From Bacillus sp. A301a_S52 (GTDB lineage Bacteria; Bacillota; Bacilli; Bacillales; Salisediminibacteriaceae): a DNA stretch of 64,000 nucleotides. Below the pieces are notes generated by a model, which saw nothing but the letters and a program-made list of their open reading frames with translations, did not search any database and was not told where the DNA came from. A program made the translations under genes and the position numbers. Each line of letters opens with the position of its first letter. Position 1 is the first letter of the stretch. The stretch covers positions 1,120,001-1,184,000 of the forward strand of contig JABXYP010000001.1 of assembly GCA_024701455.1 (NCBI GenBank). Reading direction: 5' to 3'. Of this stretch, positions 46,782 to 57,050 are shown one piece after another.

Positions 46782-46798
46782 TTAAGGAGAGATAACAG

Positions 46799-47356
46799 GT
46801 GATTTTATCGGGAGAGACACTTAAACAATCAATACATGAAGAGCGACTAGTGATTACGCCATATAAGGATGATAGTATCCAACCGGCTTCTGTTGATTTG
46901 CGTCTGGGAGAAAATTTCTTATTAGTTGATGACATGTCTACTCCTTTTTTATCAATCGACGAGCCCGCAAGCTATCATGAAATGCAAGTAGCAACTGGGG
47001 AAATCATGACGATTCCACCTCAGACCTTTATGTTAGGAACAACTTTAGAGCAAATTCGTTTGCCTGACGATTTAACGGCCTTTGTGGAAGGAAGAAGCTC
47101 AATTGGAAGACTGGGGGTCTTTATTCAAAATGCTGGATGGATCGATCCAGGCTTCGCTGGTCAAATCACGTTGGAATTATTTAATGCGAACCGTGTCCCT
47201 GTTCAGTTGGAAGTCGGTATGCGTGTTTGTCAGCTTGTCATAGCCCAAGTCGATCAAGTGACAAAAGGCTATAGTGGAAAGTACTTATTTCAAGAAGGCG
47301 CCACGCCTAGTAGAGTGTATATGGACGATGATAGAAAGGAAGAAAAGCGTGAGTAA
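46799..47356 (+). CDS. dcd: dCTP deaminase
   Basis: A 185-residue trimeric enzyme deaminating dCTP to dUTP, feeding dTMP synthesis. The signatures are QPASVDLRLGENF, the active-site loop EGRSSIGRLGVFIQNAGWID and the GFAGQITLEL strand. The GTG start follows AGGAGAG, 17 nt after cobW. This enzyme needs no catalytic zinc, unlike dCMP and cytidine deaminases, so placement in a Zur operon points to a zinc-sparing bypass (inference). Confidence 0.93.
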   Translation: MILSGETLKQSIHEERLVITPYKDDSIQPASVDLRLGENFLLVDDMSTPFLSIDEPASYHEMQVATGEIMTIPPQTFMLGTTLEQIRLPDDLTAFVEGRSSIGRLGVFIQNAGWIDPGFAGQITLELFNANRVPVQLEVGMRVCQLVIAQVDQVTKGYSGKYLFQEGATPSRVYMDDDRKEEKRE

Positions 47357-47404
47357 AAAAATGTAGGAATCAAGTGGCTATGGCAAGTCAATAACATCAG
47401 AAAA

Positions 47405-47436
47405 CGAACACCTTTCCTAAGAGAAGGGTGTTTTGT
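47405..47436 (+). terminator. Terminator of the Zur operon
   Basis: AACACCTTTC pairs with GAAGGGTGTT and is followed by TTTGTT, 50 nt past the dcd stop. The 47437-47842 leader holds only a TATAAT (47691-47696) that may be the xylanase -10. Confidence 0.85.
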
Positions 47437-47704
47437 TAATTGGCGAAAAGAAGTTTAGATATAACTAATTTTAAGGCACTGTGGAGCATTGTTATTTACA
47501 CCAAACAAGCTCATATGTTATAGGCACTTCTAGAGATAACAAATCAAGTGAATACTAAATATCGTTTTACCTTCTAGAATCCTATTAGGGGGAATAGATA
47601 GAGAGATTAAAACTATCAACTTTACGTACTTTCACTATAAAAAGAGAGAGAAATTCAAAAAATTACTAGATAAACTAAGGGATTTTTTGTTATAATATCT
47701 TTAA

Positions 47705-49021
<1,317 letters not shown>

Positions 49022-49053
49022 TATGAATCTACTAAAATCAATAACTTAGTAAT

Positions 49054-49112
49054 AAGGAAGTGTCCCGAAAATCGGTGAGATACCGACTTTTGAGGATACT
49101 TCCTTCTTAGTT
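49054..49112 (+). terminator. Terminator of the xylanase gene
   Basis: A long nested hairpin (AAGGAAGTGTCC / GGATACTTCCTT around TCGGT/ACCGA) starts 33 nt after the stop. Confidence 0.85.
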
Positions 49113-49175
49113 TTATGGAAATTAAGCCGCTCGTATTTAAACCATTTCTATAGTCGCCAATTTTCGCCCTTTTCC

Positions 49176-50483
49176 TTAGTTAAAATTTTCTATCGTAGGC
49201 TCTATAATATCTTTTTGTCGATATACGCTTAGAATAAGACCTAGAATAGCTGAGTAACAGATTAACATACTTCCACCATAACTGATAAACGGGAGGGACA
49301 TTTCCATGAGTGGGACGATGCCAAATCCCATTAAAATGTTCCAACAAGCCGGAACGGCAAATAATGCGGCACCGCCAATGACTAATGTTCTCCCATAAAG
49401 GTCTTTTGTTTTAAAAGCATTTTTCGAGATGCGCAAAATAAATAATAACAATATGACACAAAGGGCGATTCCAAAAATCCAGCCGAGCGAATAGACGAGA
49501 TACGGAAAAGCAAAATCAGTATGCGCAGATGTGAAGAAATCCCTATCATTGAAAAGCCCGTTACCAAACCAGCCTGCTTGTGAAAGAACGTCTCTCATTT
49601 TGTTTACCACAAAATTAAACTCCGCGTCATGAGGATTAAAAAAAGCAGTGAGTCTGGTAAATACATAACTGTCACGGAAATTAATGATCAATGTCATAAG
49701 GAAGCCCAGCCCTATAACCATATTAGCTCCTGCTAACTTAAGGGCTAACCTTTTGTGAACCTGAGAAAAAGCAAACATCGCTACTACACAGAAGAAATAA
49801 ATAACACTCATCATAAAGTGTGGAAGTGCCATGTAGAGAAGAATGGGCATCCAAAAAAGGCCTATCACTATCATCTGTTTTAGCCAACTGTTAAATGTGT
49901 TAATCTTGCTAAATAGCCCGGCCCACGCGAGGAAAAATAGACATAAAGATAGGGGTGTCACATCTATGGTAATCGCTCCGATGGATAGCCACCGTTTAGT
50001 ACCATTCATCATGTAACCAAATACAGTCGTATACAAAAGTATCCCTACGCCACTGACATAAAAGACCATCCAAAAATTCCTCAATTTTCTATAATCAAAG
50101 AAAAGGAAGCCAATGATGACAAGAACAGCAAGGAAATACCAGATAACTTGTCGCCCGATAAAATGGTAGTTTGGGAGTGAATGAGTAGTACCAATGAGCG
50201 GCAGAAAACTAATAGCCGCTATAATGACAAATAAACTAGTAAGGACCCAATCTATTTTTGGCTTATGAAGATGATTTAAATTTTCACCAATGATAAATGG
50301 ATTCCCCATTTCTTCTATGGCTTTTTCATCTGCCTCTTCTTTAGTAGAGTCTCTTTTTTGAAAGGAGTGACTTAGTTCCTGAAGATGATGGGTAAGCTCT
50401 TTTTTTATGAGGCTATGAGCTTGCTTCGATTTCACTTTGGACGTAACTTTATTTAGAAATTCATCAAATTTGGAAGAATTCAC
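49176..50483 (-). CDS. FtsW/RodA/SpoVE-family protein with N-terminal HAAS-like domain
   Basis: A 435-residue SEDS protein. The first ~75 residues form a soluble HAAS/permease-prefix-like helical domain (KKELTHHLQELSHSF, EEADEKAIEEMGNP). About ten membrane helices follow, with YMMNGTKRWLSIG and the C-terminal PLMEMSLPFISYGGS typical of FtsW/RodA. SEDS proteins are peptidoglycan glycosyltransferases. It overlaps the PadR gene by 4 nt, in an operon led by an ECF sigma factor, suggesting stress-induced wall synthesis. Confidence 0.88.
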   Translation of the reverse strand: MNSSKFDEFLNKVTSKVKSKQAHSLIKKELTHHLQELSHSFQKRDSTKEEADEKAIEEMGNPFIIGENLNHLHKPKIDWVLTSLFVIIAAISFLPLIGTTHSLPNYHFIGRQVIWYFLAVLVIIGFLFFDYRKLRNFWMVFYVSGVGILLYTTVFGYMMNGTKRWLSIGAITIDVTPLSLCLFFLAWAGLFSKINTFNSWLKQMIVIGLFWMPILLYMALPHFMMSVIYFFCVVAMFAFSQVHKRLALKLAGANMVIGLGFLMTLIINFRDSYVFTRLTAFFNPHDAEFNFVVNKMRDVLSQAGWFGNGLFNDRDFFTSAHTDFAFPYLVYSLGWIFGIALCVILLLFILRISKNAFKTKDLYGRTLVIGGAALFAVPACWNILMGFGIVPLMEMSLPFISYGGSMLICYSAILGLILSVYRQKDIIEPTIENFN

Positions 50484-50908
50484 AATGACACCTCCTCTAT
50501 TAATTGTTTAAGAGATAAGTCTCGCTTTACGTTACCTTGTCTATAACCAGCTAAATACTTTTTTCCTTTTGACGTTAGCGTATAGTATTTTTTATCCCCA
50601 TCCCATTTTGAAGTGAGAATGCTTTTGTTCTCTAGTAAATGTAATAGTGTATAAAGCTCGCCTTCTTTATTTTGAAAAATAAGGTCATTTTTCTGGAAAA
50701 GATGGGTTGAAATAGCGTAACCGTGCATAGGTGCATGTTGAATGGCTACCAATATAGCTATAATCGTTTCAATCTTCCAAGAATGAAAGGGAGACGGATT
50801 TTGGTTAATCGTTTCTTTCACGGCGTTTTTGCGTTCATCTGAGAAGGAGACGTCTTTAAAAACAGTCTCTTTCATGACCTGTTTCAGATTATTAAATGGA
50901 TCATGCAT
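50480..50908 (-). CDS. PadR-family regulator with N-terminal extension
   Basis: A 142-residue protein. A PadR-type winged helix is at residues 45-125 (HGYAISTHLF, YTLLHLLENKSILTSKWDG, YYTLTSKGKKYL). The first 35 residues (VFKDVSFSDERKNAV) resemble the cytoplasmic start of anti-sigma factors. It overlaps both neighbours (8 and 4 nt). It may modulate the sigma factor or the operon; that is inference. Confidence 0.85.
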   Translation of the reverse strand: MHDPFNNLKQVMKETVFKDVSFSDERKNAVKETINQNPSPFHSWKIETIIAILVAIQHAPMHGYAISTHLFQKNDLIFQNKEGELYTLLHLLENKSILTSKWDGDKKYYTLTSKGKKYLAGYRQGNVKRDLSLKQLIEEVSL

Positions 50909-51464
50909 TCTTTAACCCCTCCTTTAGTAGCTTATCTTTTAATAATTCTTTTGCCCGTTTTAATCTCGTTTTGATTGTATTCATATTGACGTTAGTAATC
51001 TTGCTTATTTCTGCTAAAGGCAGCTCTTCATAGTAATGAAGAAAGACGATTTCTCTATATTTTATAGGTAAATTCGTGACAGCATAGGTTAAAGAATGTC
51101 CTTCACTTTTCCTCATAATCTCATCTTCAACATACGGTGATTGACAGGGTATATAATCCCATATTTTATTGTTAATCGTGATTTTACGATAATGCCAACT
51201 TCTCAAATAGTCCTTACAATGATTACTAGCAATCCGATAAATCCACGTTTTGATGGTTGCCTTTTGATTAAACTGAGGCAATTTTTCATAACACTTTATA
51301 AATATTTCTTGTGTTAAGTCCTCTGCAGTGGATCGGTTTTTAACATATGTATACGCAAGGTGCAAGATAGCATCGCCGTAGTCATGCATTAACTGATCAA
51401 TAATGTGTTCTCTTTCATCCACGTCATTTTCATCTCTCGCCACCCATTGCTCAAGTTCGTTCAT
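50901..51464 (-). CDS. ECF-type RNA polymerase sigma factor
   Basis: A 187-residue group 4 sigma factor. Region 2 (YVKNRSTAEDLTQEIFIKCY, TWIYRIASNHCKDYLRS) binds the -10, and region 4 (LPIKYREIVFLHYYEELPLAEI) binds the -35. No membrane anti-sigma gene follows; instead PadR and FtsW genes do. A promoter of ECF form precedes it. Confidence 0.92.
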   Translation of the reverse strand: MNELEQWVARDENDVDEREHIIDQLMHDYGDAILHLAYTYVKNRSTAEDLTQEIFIKCYEKLPQFNQKATIKTWIYRIASNHCKDYLRSWHYRKITINNKIWDYIPCQSPYVEDEIMRKSEGHSLTYAVTNLPIKYREIVFLHYYEELPLAEISKITNVNMNTIKTRLKRAKELLKDKLLKEGLKNA

Positions 51465-51489
51465 TTAAATATCACCTCCTCACCTATGT

Positions 51490-51517
51490 TAGACGAAACT
51501 AAACGCCTTCTGGTTTG
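51490..51517 (-). promoter_or_regulatory. Candidate autoregulatory ECF promoter
   Basis: On the minus strand CAAAC, 17 bases, then CGTCTA lie 25-50 nt upstream of the sigma-factor start. AAC-N16/17-CGTC is the usual ECF promoter pattern. Confidence 0.5.
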
Positions 51518-51643
51518 AAATTTGTGCTCAGCAATTATAAAAGTCATGATGTTAGCGCAAACTTGTGTCTTTCTAATCGTGATGATAGACTTGTTTGCAT
51601 ATGAAAAGAATGGCGAATTGTTATCGCCATTCTTATGCAATCT

Positions 51644-52408
51644 CTATTTTTTCATACCAGTATAGATGTAAATGGCATCTCTAAGCAATTCTGCTATACC
51701 TTCTTGTTCTTTATCGTAGTACGCTCTGAAACGGTCATCGTCTACATACATTTGAGCCAAACTAGCATGAGCTTCTTTACTATAGTCAGACCAATAAAAA
51801 GATAGCCATTGTCGATGCAAATCAGCGGCCTTTTGTGCTAAGTCACTAGAGGGGTCGCCTAATTGCAACGCTTCTGCTAATGTTTCATGAATGTGTTCGG
51901 CTAAGCTCGTGACTGTTTCGTAATCCTCCTCGGTCATGTTTTGAAGTTTTGCATTTGCTTGATTAATTGTATTATCTCCATATTTCTCTCGTATTTCTTT
52001 TCCATATGCCTGTTCATTCTCATCAATTAAGGTCTTTTTAAACCCATCAAATTTTTCGTTATCGGACATCTTCTTTTTCCCTTCTTTCGTATCGAGTGTT
52101 TTAGTGACATTAGCAATTAGCACATCAAGTTGCTCACGTTTTTCCAGTAGCTTAACGCGATGTTCCTTTAATGCATGAGTAGCATCAAAGGTGGGATCAT
52201 TAAGAATAGCTATGATCCGTTCTAGTTCCATACCAAGCTCTTTATAAAACAGAATTTGTTGGAGTTTGTCCACCTCGGCTTGCTCATATAGTCGATAGCC
52301 AGATGAATTAGTTCTAGCCGGCTTTAGAAGACCAATCTCATCATAATATCGAAGTGTACGCGTGGTTACTCCTGCCAGCGTGCTGAGCTTTTTAATGGTG
52401 TATGCCAT
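51644..52408 (-). CDS. MerR-family activator with TipAS domain
   Basis: A 254-residue regulator. The MerR winged helix (residues 3-70, TRTLRYYDEIGLLKPARTN), a dimerising coiled coil (75-115), and a C-terminal TipAS domain (about 125-250) that binds amphipathic antibiotics in TipA and Mta. It probably activates its own gene or an efflux gene in response to drugs. The start follows GGAGGTGATAAG. Confidence 0.9.
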   Translation of the reverse strand: MAYTIKKLSTLAGVTTRTLRYYDEIGLLKPARTNSSGYRLYEQAEVDKLQQILFYKELGMELERIIAILNDPTFDATHALKEHRVKLLEKREQLDVLIANVTKTLDTKEGKKKMSDNEKFDGFKKTLIDENEQAYGKEIREKYGDNTINQANAKLQNMTEEDYETVTSLAEHIHETLAEALQLGDPSSDLAQKAADLHRQWLSFYWSDYSKEAHASLAQMYVDDDRFRAYYDKEQEGIAELLRDAIYIYTGMKK

Positions 52409-52432
52409 CTTATCACCTCCTGACAATGTCAC

Positions 52433-52463
52433 TTTACACCTTGACGTAACGTGAAAGTAAATA
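52433..52463 (-). promoter_or_regulatory. MerR-type promoter with 19-bp spacer
   Basis: On the minus strand TTTACT and TAAAGT are separated by 19 bp holding the dyad TTTCACGT-T-ACGTCAA. A spacer longer than 17 bp with a central dyad is the hallmark of MerR-activated promoters, here driving the regulator itself. Confidence 0.65.
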
Positions 52464-52796
52464 GGTTTTTATAAAAAATATAAAAAAACTTTGAAGTTTG
52501 ATAATTCGAAAATCAAGTCGTATTAAAAAGAGTAACATGTACTTTATATAGAAATAGAAAAGCGGTGGTACAGGTCTTCATACGAAATCACCCGTGTAGT
52601 TGAAAAAAAGAGTTGGGATTTTTTGGAGTAGGTGAAGTGCTGTTCCTGGAATGAGGATCGATGGGATAGCGATTTACGATGACGTAAAACAGCCTATAAG
52701 CTGAACAAGACCTGGCGATACATGTTTTATTTATCCCACTATTAAGGGGCAGTAAACCCCCTACCTCAAAACTTAAGAAGATTGGATAGGCTACAC
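52459..52796. other. Non-coding stretch with repeat fragment
   Basis: No gene is supported. Bases 52728-52762 match the short unit of repeat copy G (TTTATCCCAC, then the AGGGGCAGTAAACCCC hairpin). A short frame near 52640 reads PGMRIDGIAIYDDVKQPIS before a stop and may be a gene relic. Confidence 0.5.
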
Positions 52797-52860
52797 TGAG
52801 TTGGACAATAAAAATAAGGGCTAGTAGAATAACATATAATGAGTGAGGAGCGAATCTACT

Positions 52861-53142
52861 ATGTCCCAAAAAAGAAGAACGTTTACCATAGAATTTAAAA
52901 AGCAAGTGGTGGCTTTATATGAAGGTGGAAAAAGTCGTCAAGATATTGTCCGAGAGTATGAATTAACTCCGTCTGCTTTAGACAGATGGATTACTCAGTT
53001 TCAACAGTCTGGTTCCTTCAAAGAGAAAGACAATCGAACGCCAGAGGAACAAGAATTGATTGAGTTAAGAAAAAAAAATAAACAGCTAGAAATGGAAGTC
53101 GATATTTTAAAGCAAGCCGCGCTGATCATGGGACAAAAATAG
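52861..53142 (+). CDS. IS3-family transposase OrfA
   Basis: A 93-residue DNA-binding subunit. The helix-turn-helix (FKKQVVALYEGGKSRQDIVR) is followed by a leucine-zipper coiled coil (LIELRKKNKQLEMEVDILKQ). The ATG 10 nt after GAGGAG is preferred to a GTG at 52843. The stop is two bases before the OrfB GTG. Confidence 0.9.
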   Translation: MSQKRRTFTIEFKKQVVALYEGGKSRQDIVREYELTPSALDRWITQFQQSGSFKEKDNRTPEEQELIELRKKNKQLEMEVDILKQAALIMGQK

Positions 53143-53144
53143 AA

Positions 53145-53990
53145 GTGATTAAGAAAAATCGACAACACTATTCGGTATCAGCAATGTGCGAAGTCCTACA
53201 AATAGCTCGAAGTACTTTTTATTATGAGACAGAAATAGGTGCTCAAAAGGATAAAGAAGAACAAGAATTAAAAGAAAAAATACTAAAAATCTTTAACGAA
53301 AACCGTAAAGTATATGGAACTCGCAAAATAAAACGAGAGCTTTTAAAAGCAGGTCACAAGGTTTCCAGACGTCGCATAGCTAGATTGATGAAAGAGCTCG
53401 GAATCCAATCGAAGTATGCCCAACCTTCCTACAAACCAATGAGCTCTCAGCCAAATGAAGACGCCGTACGAAACGTATTAGATCAGGAATTCCAAGTAAA
53501 TGAGGAGATGTCCGTACTGGTTAGTGATTTAACGTACGTCAAAGTAGGACATTATTGGAACTACGTCTGTTTTTTAATTGATTTATATAATCGGGAAATA
53601 GTTGGTTATAGCGTTGGAAAACGCAAAGACGCAGCTTTAGTTCAACGCGCCTTCGCAACGGTTAATCGCCCATTAGAGAATGTAAAACTATTTCATACAG
53701 ATCGCGGATCTGAGTTTAAAAACGTCGCTATTGATGAATTATTAAGTGAAAATGAGATTGAACGTTCATTGAGCCACAAAGGAAACCCTTATGATAATGC
53801 GGTGGCGGAAGCAGTATTTAAGATTCTGAAAACAGAACTTATCAATGGAGAGCATTTCCACTCCCTTAATCACCTGGAACTTGACCTTTTTGATTATATC
53901 AATTGGTACAATAATATCCGTTCGCACAGTGCGCTTGAATATCAAAGTCCTGTAAGCTATCGAAACTTATCCCTTAAAAAAATTGTTTGA
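53145..53990 (+). CDS. IS3-family transposase OrfB
   Basis: A 281-residue catalytic subunit with the rve integrase core. DDE residues are seen in VLVSDLTYVKV, FHTDRGSEF and NAVAEAVFKILKTEL (Glu). The N-terminal HTH_21 segment is KVYGTRKIKRELLKAGHKVS. It appears intact. It may be made as an OrfAB fusion by -1 frameshifting: its frame stays open back to 53082, and the OrfA end reads CAA AAA TAG. Confidence 0.9.
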   Translation: MIKKNRQHYSVSAMCEVLQIARSTFYYETEIGAQKDKEEQELKEKILKIFNENRKVYGTRKIKRELLKAGHKVSRRRIARLMKELGIQSKYAQPSYKPMSSQPNEDAVRNVLDQEFQVNEEMSVLVSDLTYVKVGHYWNYVCFLIDLYNREIVGYSVGKRKDAALVQRAFATVNRPLENVKLFHTDRGSEFKNVAIDELLSENEIERSLSHKGNPYDNAVAEAVFKILKTELINGEHFHSLNHLELDLFDYINWYNNIRSHSALEYQSPVSYRNLSLKKIV

Positions 53991-54019
53991 TTTAGTGTTG
54001 ACATACCAGATCTAAAAGT

Positions 54020-54116
54020 TTAGGTGGGGCATAAACTGCCCCTAAAGGTCCGATAAGTTAAACTAACAATCAGTGGGAGAGGAGCGAGAAATCCTACTGA
54101 TTAAAGGACGTTTTCT
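54020..54116 (+). repeat. Dispersed structured repeat, copy I (right of the IS)
   Basis: A GGGGCATAAACTGCCCC hairpin is followed by the standard second stem (AATCAGTGGG / CCTACTGATT, one wobble) around a GAGCGAGAAAT loop and a degenerate end AAAGGACGTTTTCTT. It ends exactly at the bla stop codon. Confidence 0.8.
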
Positions 54117-55034
54117 TTAATTTTCTTCAATGAGAATTGCGATGATTTCTTCGGTTGCTTCGGCAATAAGCTGATCATCATGTTCAGCATCACGGTCGTC
54201 TCGACTCGATAATACAGCTAAAACAATAGGTTCGCGGTCAGGTGGCCAAATGATGCCAATATCATTTCGAGTGCCATAATTACCTGAACCGGTTTTATCT
54301 CCTACTTCCCATCCTTCTGGGACACCCGCTCGTATTAACGCATCTCCAGTTGTGTTTCTTTTCAACCAATCGATTAAGAGCTCTTGATTTTCAGCAGGCA
54401 ATGTCCCCTCTAATGTAAAGGCTTGAAGACTTTTGGCTAAAGCTTCAGCTGTACTTGTATCTTGAGTTTCGCCAGGTTCAACATAATTTAAGTCAGGTTC
54501 AATTCTCACAGGTTCTGTGACATCATCTCCAATGAGTTCGAGTCCTTCCTTAAACCCTTCTGGTCCCCCGATTGTGTCAAAGATGAGATTGGCAGCTGTG
54601 TTATCACTATAGCGAATAGAAGCGTCACTAAGTTCCTTTAACGTCATACCTGATTCAACATGATTTTCGGTAACAGGGTTGTAGTTGACTAAATCTTCCT
54701 CAGTATACATGATTAATTCATCTAACTCGGCCAGTGATTTTTGCTGTAATAATACCCCGACGGAAAGAGCCTTATGAGTAGAGGCATAAGTAAAACGTTC
54801 ATCTGATCGATACGCAACGCTGTCCCCTGTTCCTGTGTCTAAGGCATAGATACCGAGGCGAGAATCGTATTTCTCTTCTAGCTTGCTAAAAACCTCTTCT
54901 GCTGAAGGCGTTTTAGAGGTATTGTCAGGCTCTTTTGAATTCATTTGTTGTTCAGAGCAGCCCATAAGTAGTAGAAATCCCCCTAAAAAAAAGAAACTCA
55001 TTATTTTCGTCCTAGTTGATACATTCATTGCCAT
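54117..55034 (-). CDS. Class A beta-lactamase, lipoprotein form
   Basis: A 305-residue serine beta-lactamase. The signal has a lipobox (LLLMGC), so it is anchored outside the membrane. Active-site motifs are complete: STHK (nucleophile Ser), YSDN, the omega-loop EPDLN and DKTGSG. It resembles chromosomal BlaP-type penicillinases. ATGs at 55034 and 55028 are both possible after GAGGAGATGA. It is divergent from blaR1-blaI and follows twin BlaI operators, so it should be induced by beta-lactams. Confidence 0.95.
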   Translation of the reverse strand: MAMNVSTRTKIMSFFFLGGFLLLMGCSEQQMNSKEPDNTSKTPSAEEVFSKLEEKYDSRLGIYALDTGTGDSVAYRSDERFTYASTHKALSVGVLLQQKSLAELDELIMYTEEDLVNYNPVTENHVESGMTLKELSDASIRYSDNTAANLIFDTIGGPEGFKEGLELIGDDVTEPVRIEPDLNYVEPGETQDTSTAEALAKSLQAFTLEGTLPAENQELLIDWLKRNTTGDALIRAGVPEGWEVGDKTGSGNYGTRNDIGIIWPPDREPIVLAVLSSRDDRDAEHDDQLIAEATEEIIAILIEEN

Positions 55035-55096
55035 TCATCTCCTCGTAAATAAAATTAGTGTAACTTAGCTGTGAACTCACAAAATCAAAGTGTAGA

Positions 55097-55127
55097 TTAC
55101 ATCTGTAGTATAATATTACATATGTAA
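55097..55127. promoter_or_regulatory. Twin BlaI operator dyads
   Basis: TACATCTGTA (55097-55106) and ATTACATATGTAAT (55114-55127) match the TACAnnTGTA core bound by BlaI/MecI. A TATAAT box lies between them. They sit between divergent bla and blaR1. Confidence 0.85.
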
Positions 55128-55261
55128 TCCATAATGTCAACTGTTTTCAACCGTGAGATTAGCGGTATAATTGGAGTGAGAAAAGCATGGTAGAATTTTA
55201 GAGATTACAAGTGATTCAGGATAATTACCTAGCGATATAAAATAAAACATGGAGTATTAAC

Positions 55262-57028
55262 ATGACATTACACCATATATTCATGTCTATCGGTCTATCG
55301 TCTATGACGGTACTGGCGATTTTTTTAGTAAGAAAAATAGGTCATAAACATTTATCGGAAAAGTGGCGTTATCATTTATGGTTCTTACTGATAGTGGTGC
55401 TTACGCTTCCGTTCATCCCTTTGAATGTAACCTCGCTCATCCATGAGCCGTTTCAGTTCGAACAGACCAGTACGCCATTTATTTCTACTCAGCCCACTGC
55501 TAATGAGGAGTCGACTAATGGCAATTGGATGAATGATTTTTCTATGGCAGTAAGCCGCTTCGATGATACGTTAATCCATGTCGGGCTCATTTTTATTTGG
55601 ATCATTGGCATGGTGTGTTTTGCCGTATCTACACTTGCCACGACGATTAAGTTATCTCGTATTATCAGGACGGCAAAAGCAATCGAACGTGAGAGTGTCA
55701 CAAAGATACTTAAAGAATGTATGGGCGAACTGGAGTTGTCGAAAAAACCGATCGTTTTAGAATCGTCATCTATTCAAACACCGATGACATTTGGATTATT
55801 CAAAACGTATCTTCTATTGCCAAAAGGGATCGATACGTATTTATCTCATGACGAACTTAAATATGTGTTTCTTCACGAGCTTTACCACTATAAAAGCCAC
55901 CACATTAAAGTCAATTATGTGTTTATGCTTTATCAAATTATTTATTGGTTTCATCCTTTTGTGTGGAAGGCGTTTAAAGAAATGCGACTTGATAGAGAAA
56001 TGGCCTGTGATGTAGCTGTATTACGAATGTTAGATCAGTCCGAATATAAAAAATATGGTCACACGCTTATCAAGTTTGCAGAGCGGGATTCTCTACCTGC
56101 CTTTTCGTTTTCAACGAATCAATTATATGGCACGAGCAAGCACCTAAAGAGACGGATTATTCATATTGCTGCCTTTAATAAAAAATCTAGAGGTCAGACG
56201 TTGAAAAGCATCACTATTTTTATATTGGTAGGGCTATTTGTTATGGCTCAAGCACCTATTTTAACGGCGGCGGTAGTTTCTAACGATCATTATAATTTTT
56301 ATCACACTAATACGGACTTAAAGGATTGGAGCAGTCATTTCGGTTCATACGAAGGCAGTTTTGTCCTGTATAGTAAACGTGACGATGACTTCCAAATTTA
56401 CGATTTAGAAAAAAGCCTTCTGCGTGTGTCACCCAATTCGACTTATAAACCATACTCTGCCTTAATGGCATTAGAATCAGGAGTTATTACGACTGATGAG
56501 ACAGCGTTAGAATGGCAGGGTGAGACGTATCATTATGAGGCGTGGAATCAAAATCATCATTTGCAATCCGCAATGGAGAACTCAGTCACATGGTATTTTC
56601 AAGACTTAGACAGGCAATTACAAACGGACACCATCCAAGGATATTTAAATGACCTGAACTATGGAAATAAAGATATATCAGGAGGTATAGAGGCGTTTTG
56701 GTTAGAATCTTCTTTAAGTATTTCAGCAATCGAGCAGGTTGAGTTGCTTCGAGATTTTTATACAAATACATTTAACTTTAACGAGAACAATGTAGAATTT
56801 GTTAAAGGGGTGCTACAATTAGAAGAGAACGCTAACGGATCGCTGTTTGGAAAAACAGGGACAGGCATTGTTAACGGACAAGCCATTAACGGCTGGTTTA
56901 TCGGTTTTTTAGAAACGGAAGATGATACTTACTTTTTCGCAGCTAACATACACAACAGTGATAATTCGACCGGTAGCGAGGCCGCCGAGATTACCCTATC
57001 GATTTTGAAAAGTGAAGGCCTATATTAA
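55262..57028 (+). CDS. blaR1: BlaR1-type beta-lactam sensor protease
   Basis: A 588-residue membrane sensor. The N-terminal M56 metalloprotease region has four helices and zinc motif HELYHYKSHH. The extracellular penicillin-binding domain (about 345-588) carries acylated Ser in NSTYKPYS and KTGTG. Beta-lactam acylation triggers cleavage of BlaI. Length matches the family. Confidence 0.95.
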   Translation: MTLHHIFMSIGLSSMTVLAIFLVRKIGHKHLSEKWRYHLWFLLIVVLTLPFIPLNVTSLIHEPFQFEQTSTPFISTQPTANEESTNGNWMNDFSMAVSRFDDTLIHVGLIFIWIIGMVCFAVSTLATTIKLSRIIRTAKAIERESVTKILKECMGELELSKKPIVLESSSIQTPMTFGLFKTYLLLPKGIDTYLSHDELKYVFLHELYHYKSHHIKVNYVFMLYQIIYWFHPFVWKAFKEMRLDREMACDVAVLRMLDQSEYKKYGHTLIKFAERDSLPAFSFSTNQLYGTSKHLKRRIIHIAAFNKKSRGQTLKSITIFILVGLFVMAQAPILTAAVVSNDHYNFYHTNTDLKDWSSHFGSYEGSFVLYSKRDDDFQIYDLEKSLLRVSPNSTYKPYSALMALESGVITTDETALEWQGETYHYEAWNQNHHLQSAMENSVTWYFQDLDRQLQTDTIQGYLNDLNYGNKDISGGIEAFWLESSLSISAIEQVELLRDFYTNTFNFNENNVEFVKGVLQLEENANGSLFGKTGTGIVNGQAINGWFIGFLETEDDTYFFAANIHNSDNSTGSEAAEITLSILKSEGLY

Positions 57029-57050
57029 TTTTTCAGAAGGAGGGAATTGG

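Larger units (their letters stand above)
52797..54008 (+). mobile_element. IS3-family insertion sequence
   Basis: About 1.2 kb with two transposase frames in the IS3 arrangement (orfB in the -1 frame). Ends are approximate: left TGAGTTGGACAATAAA and right, inverted, TGGTATGTCAACACTAAA are imperfect inverted repeats starting with TG. No clear target duplication is visible. Repeat-family fragments flank it on both sides, so it may have landed in a repeat. Confidence 0.8.

Noticed and set aside
52588..52905. 105-codon minus-strand frame across the IS left end
   Set aside because: It spans the IS boundary and overlaps orfA antisense; no ribosome-binding site.
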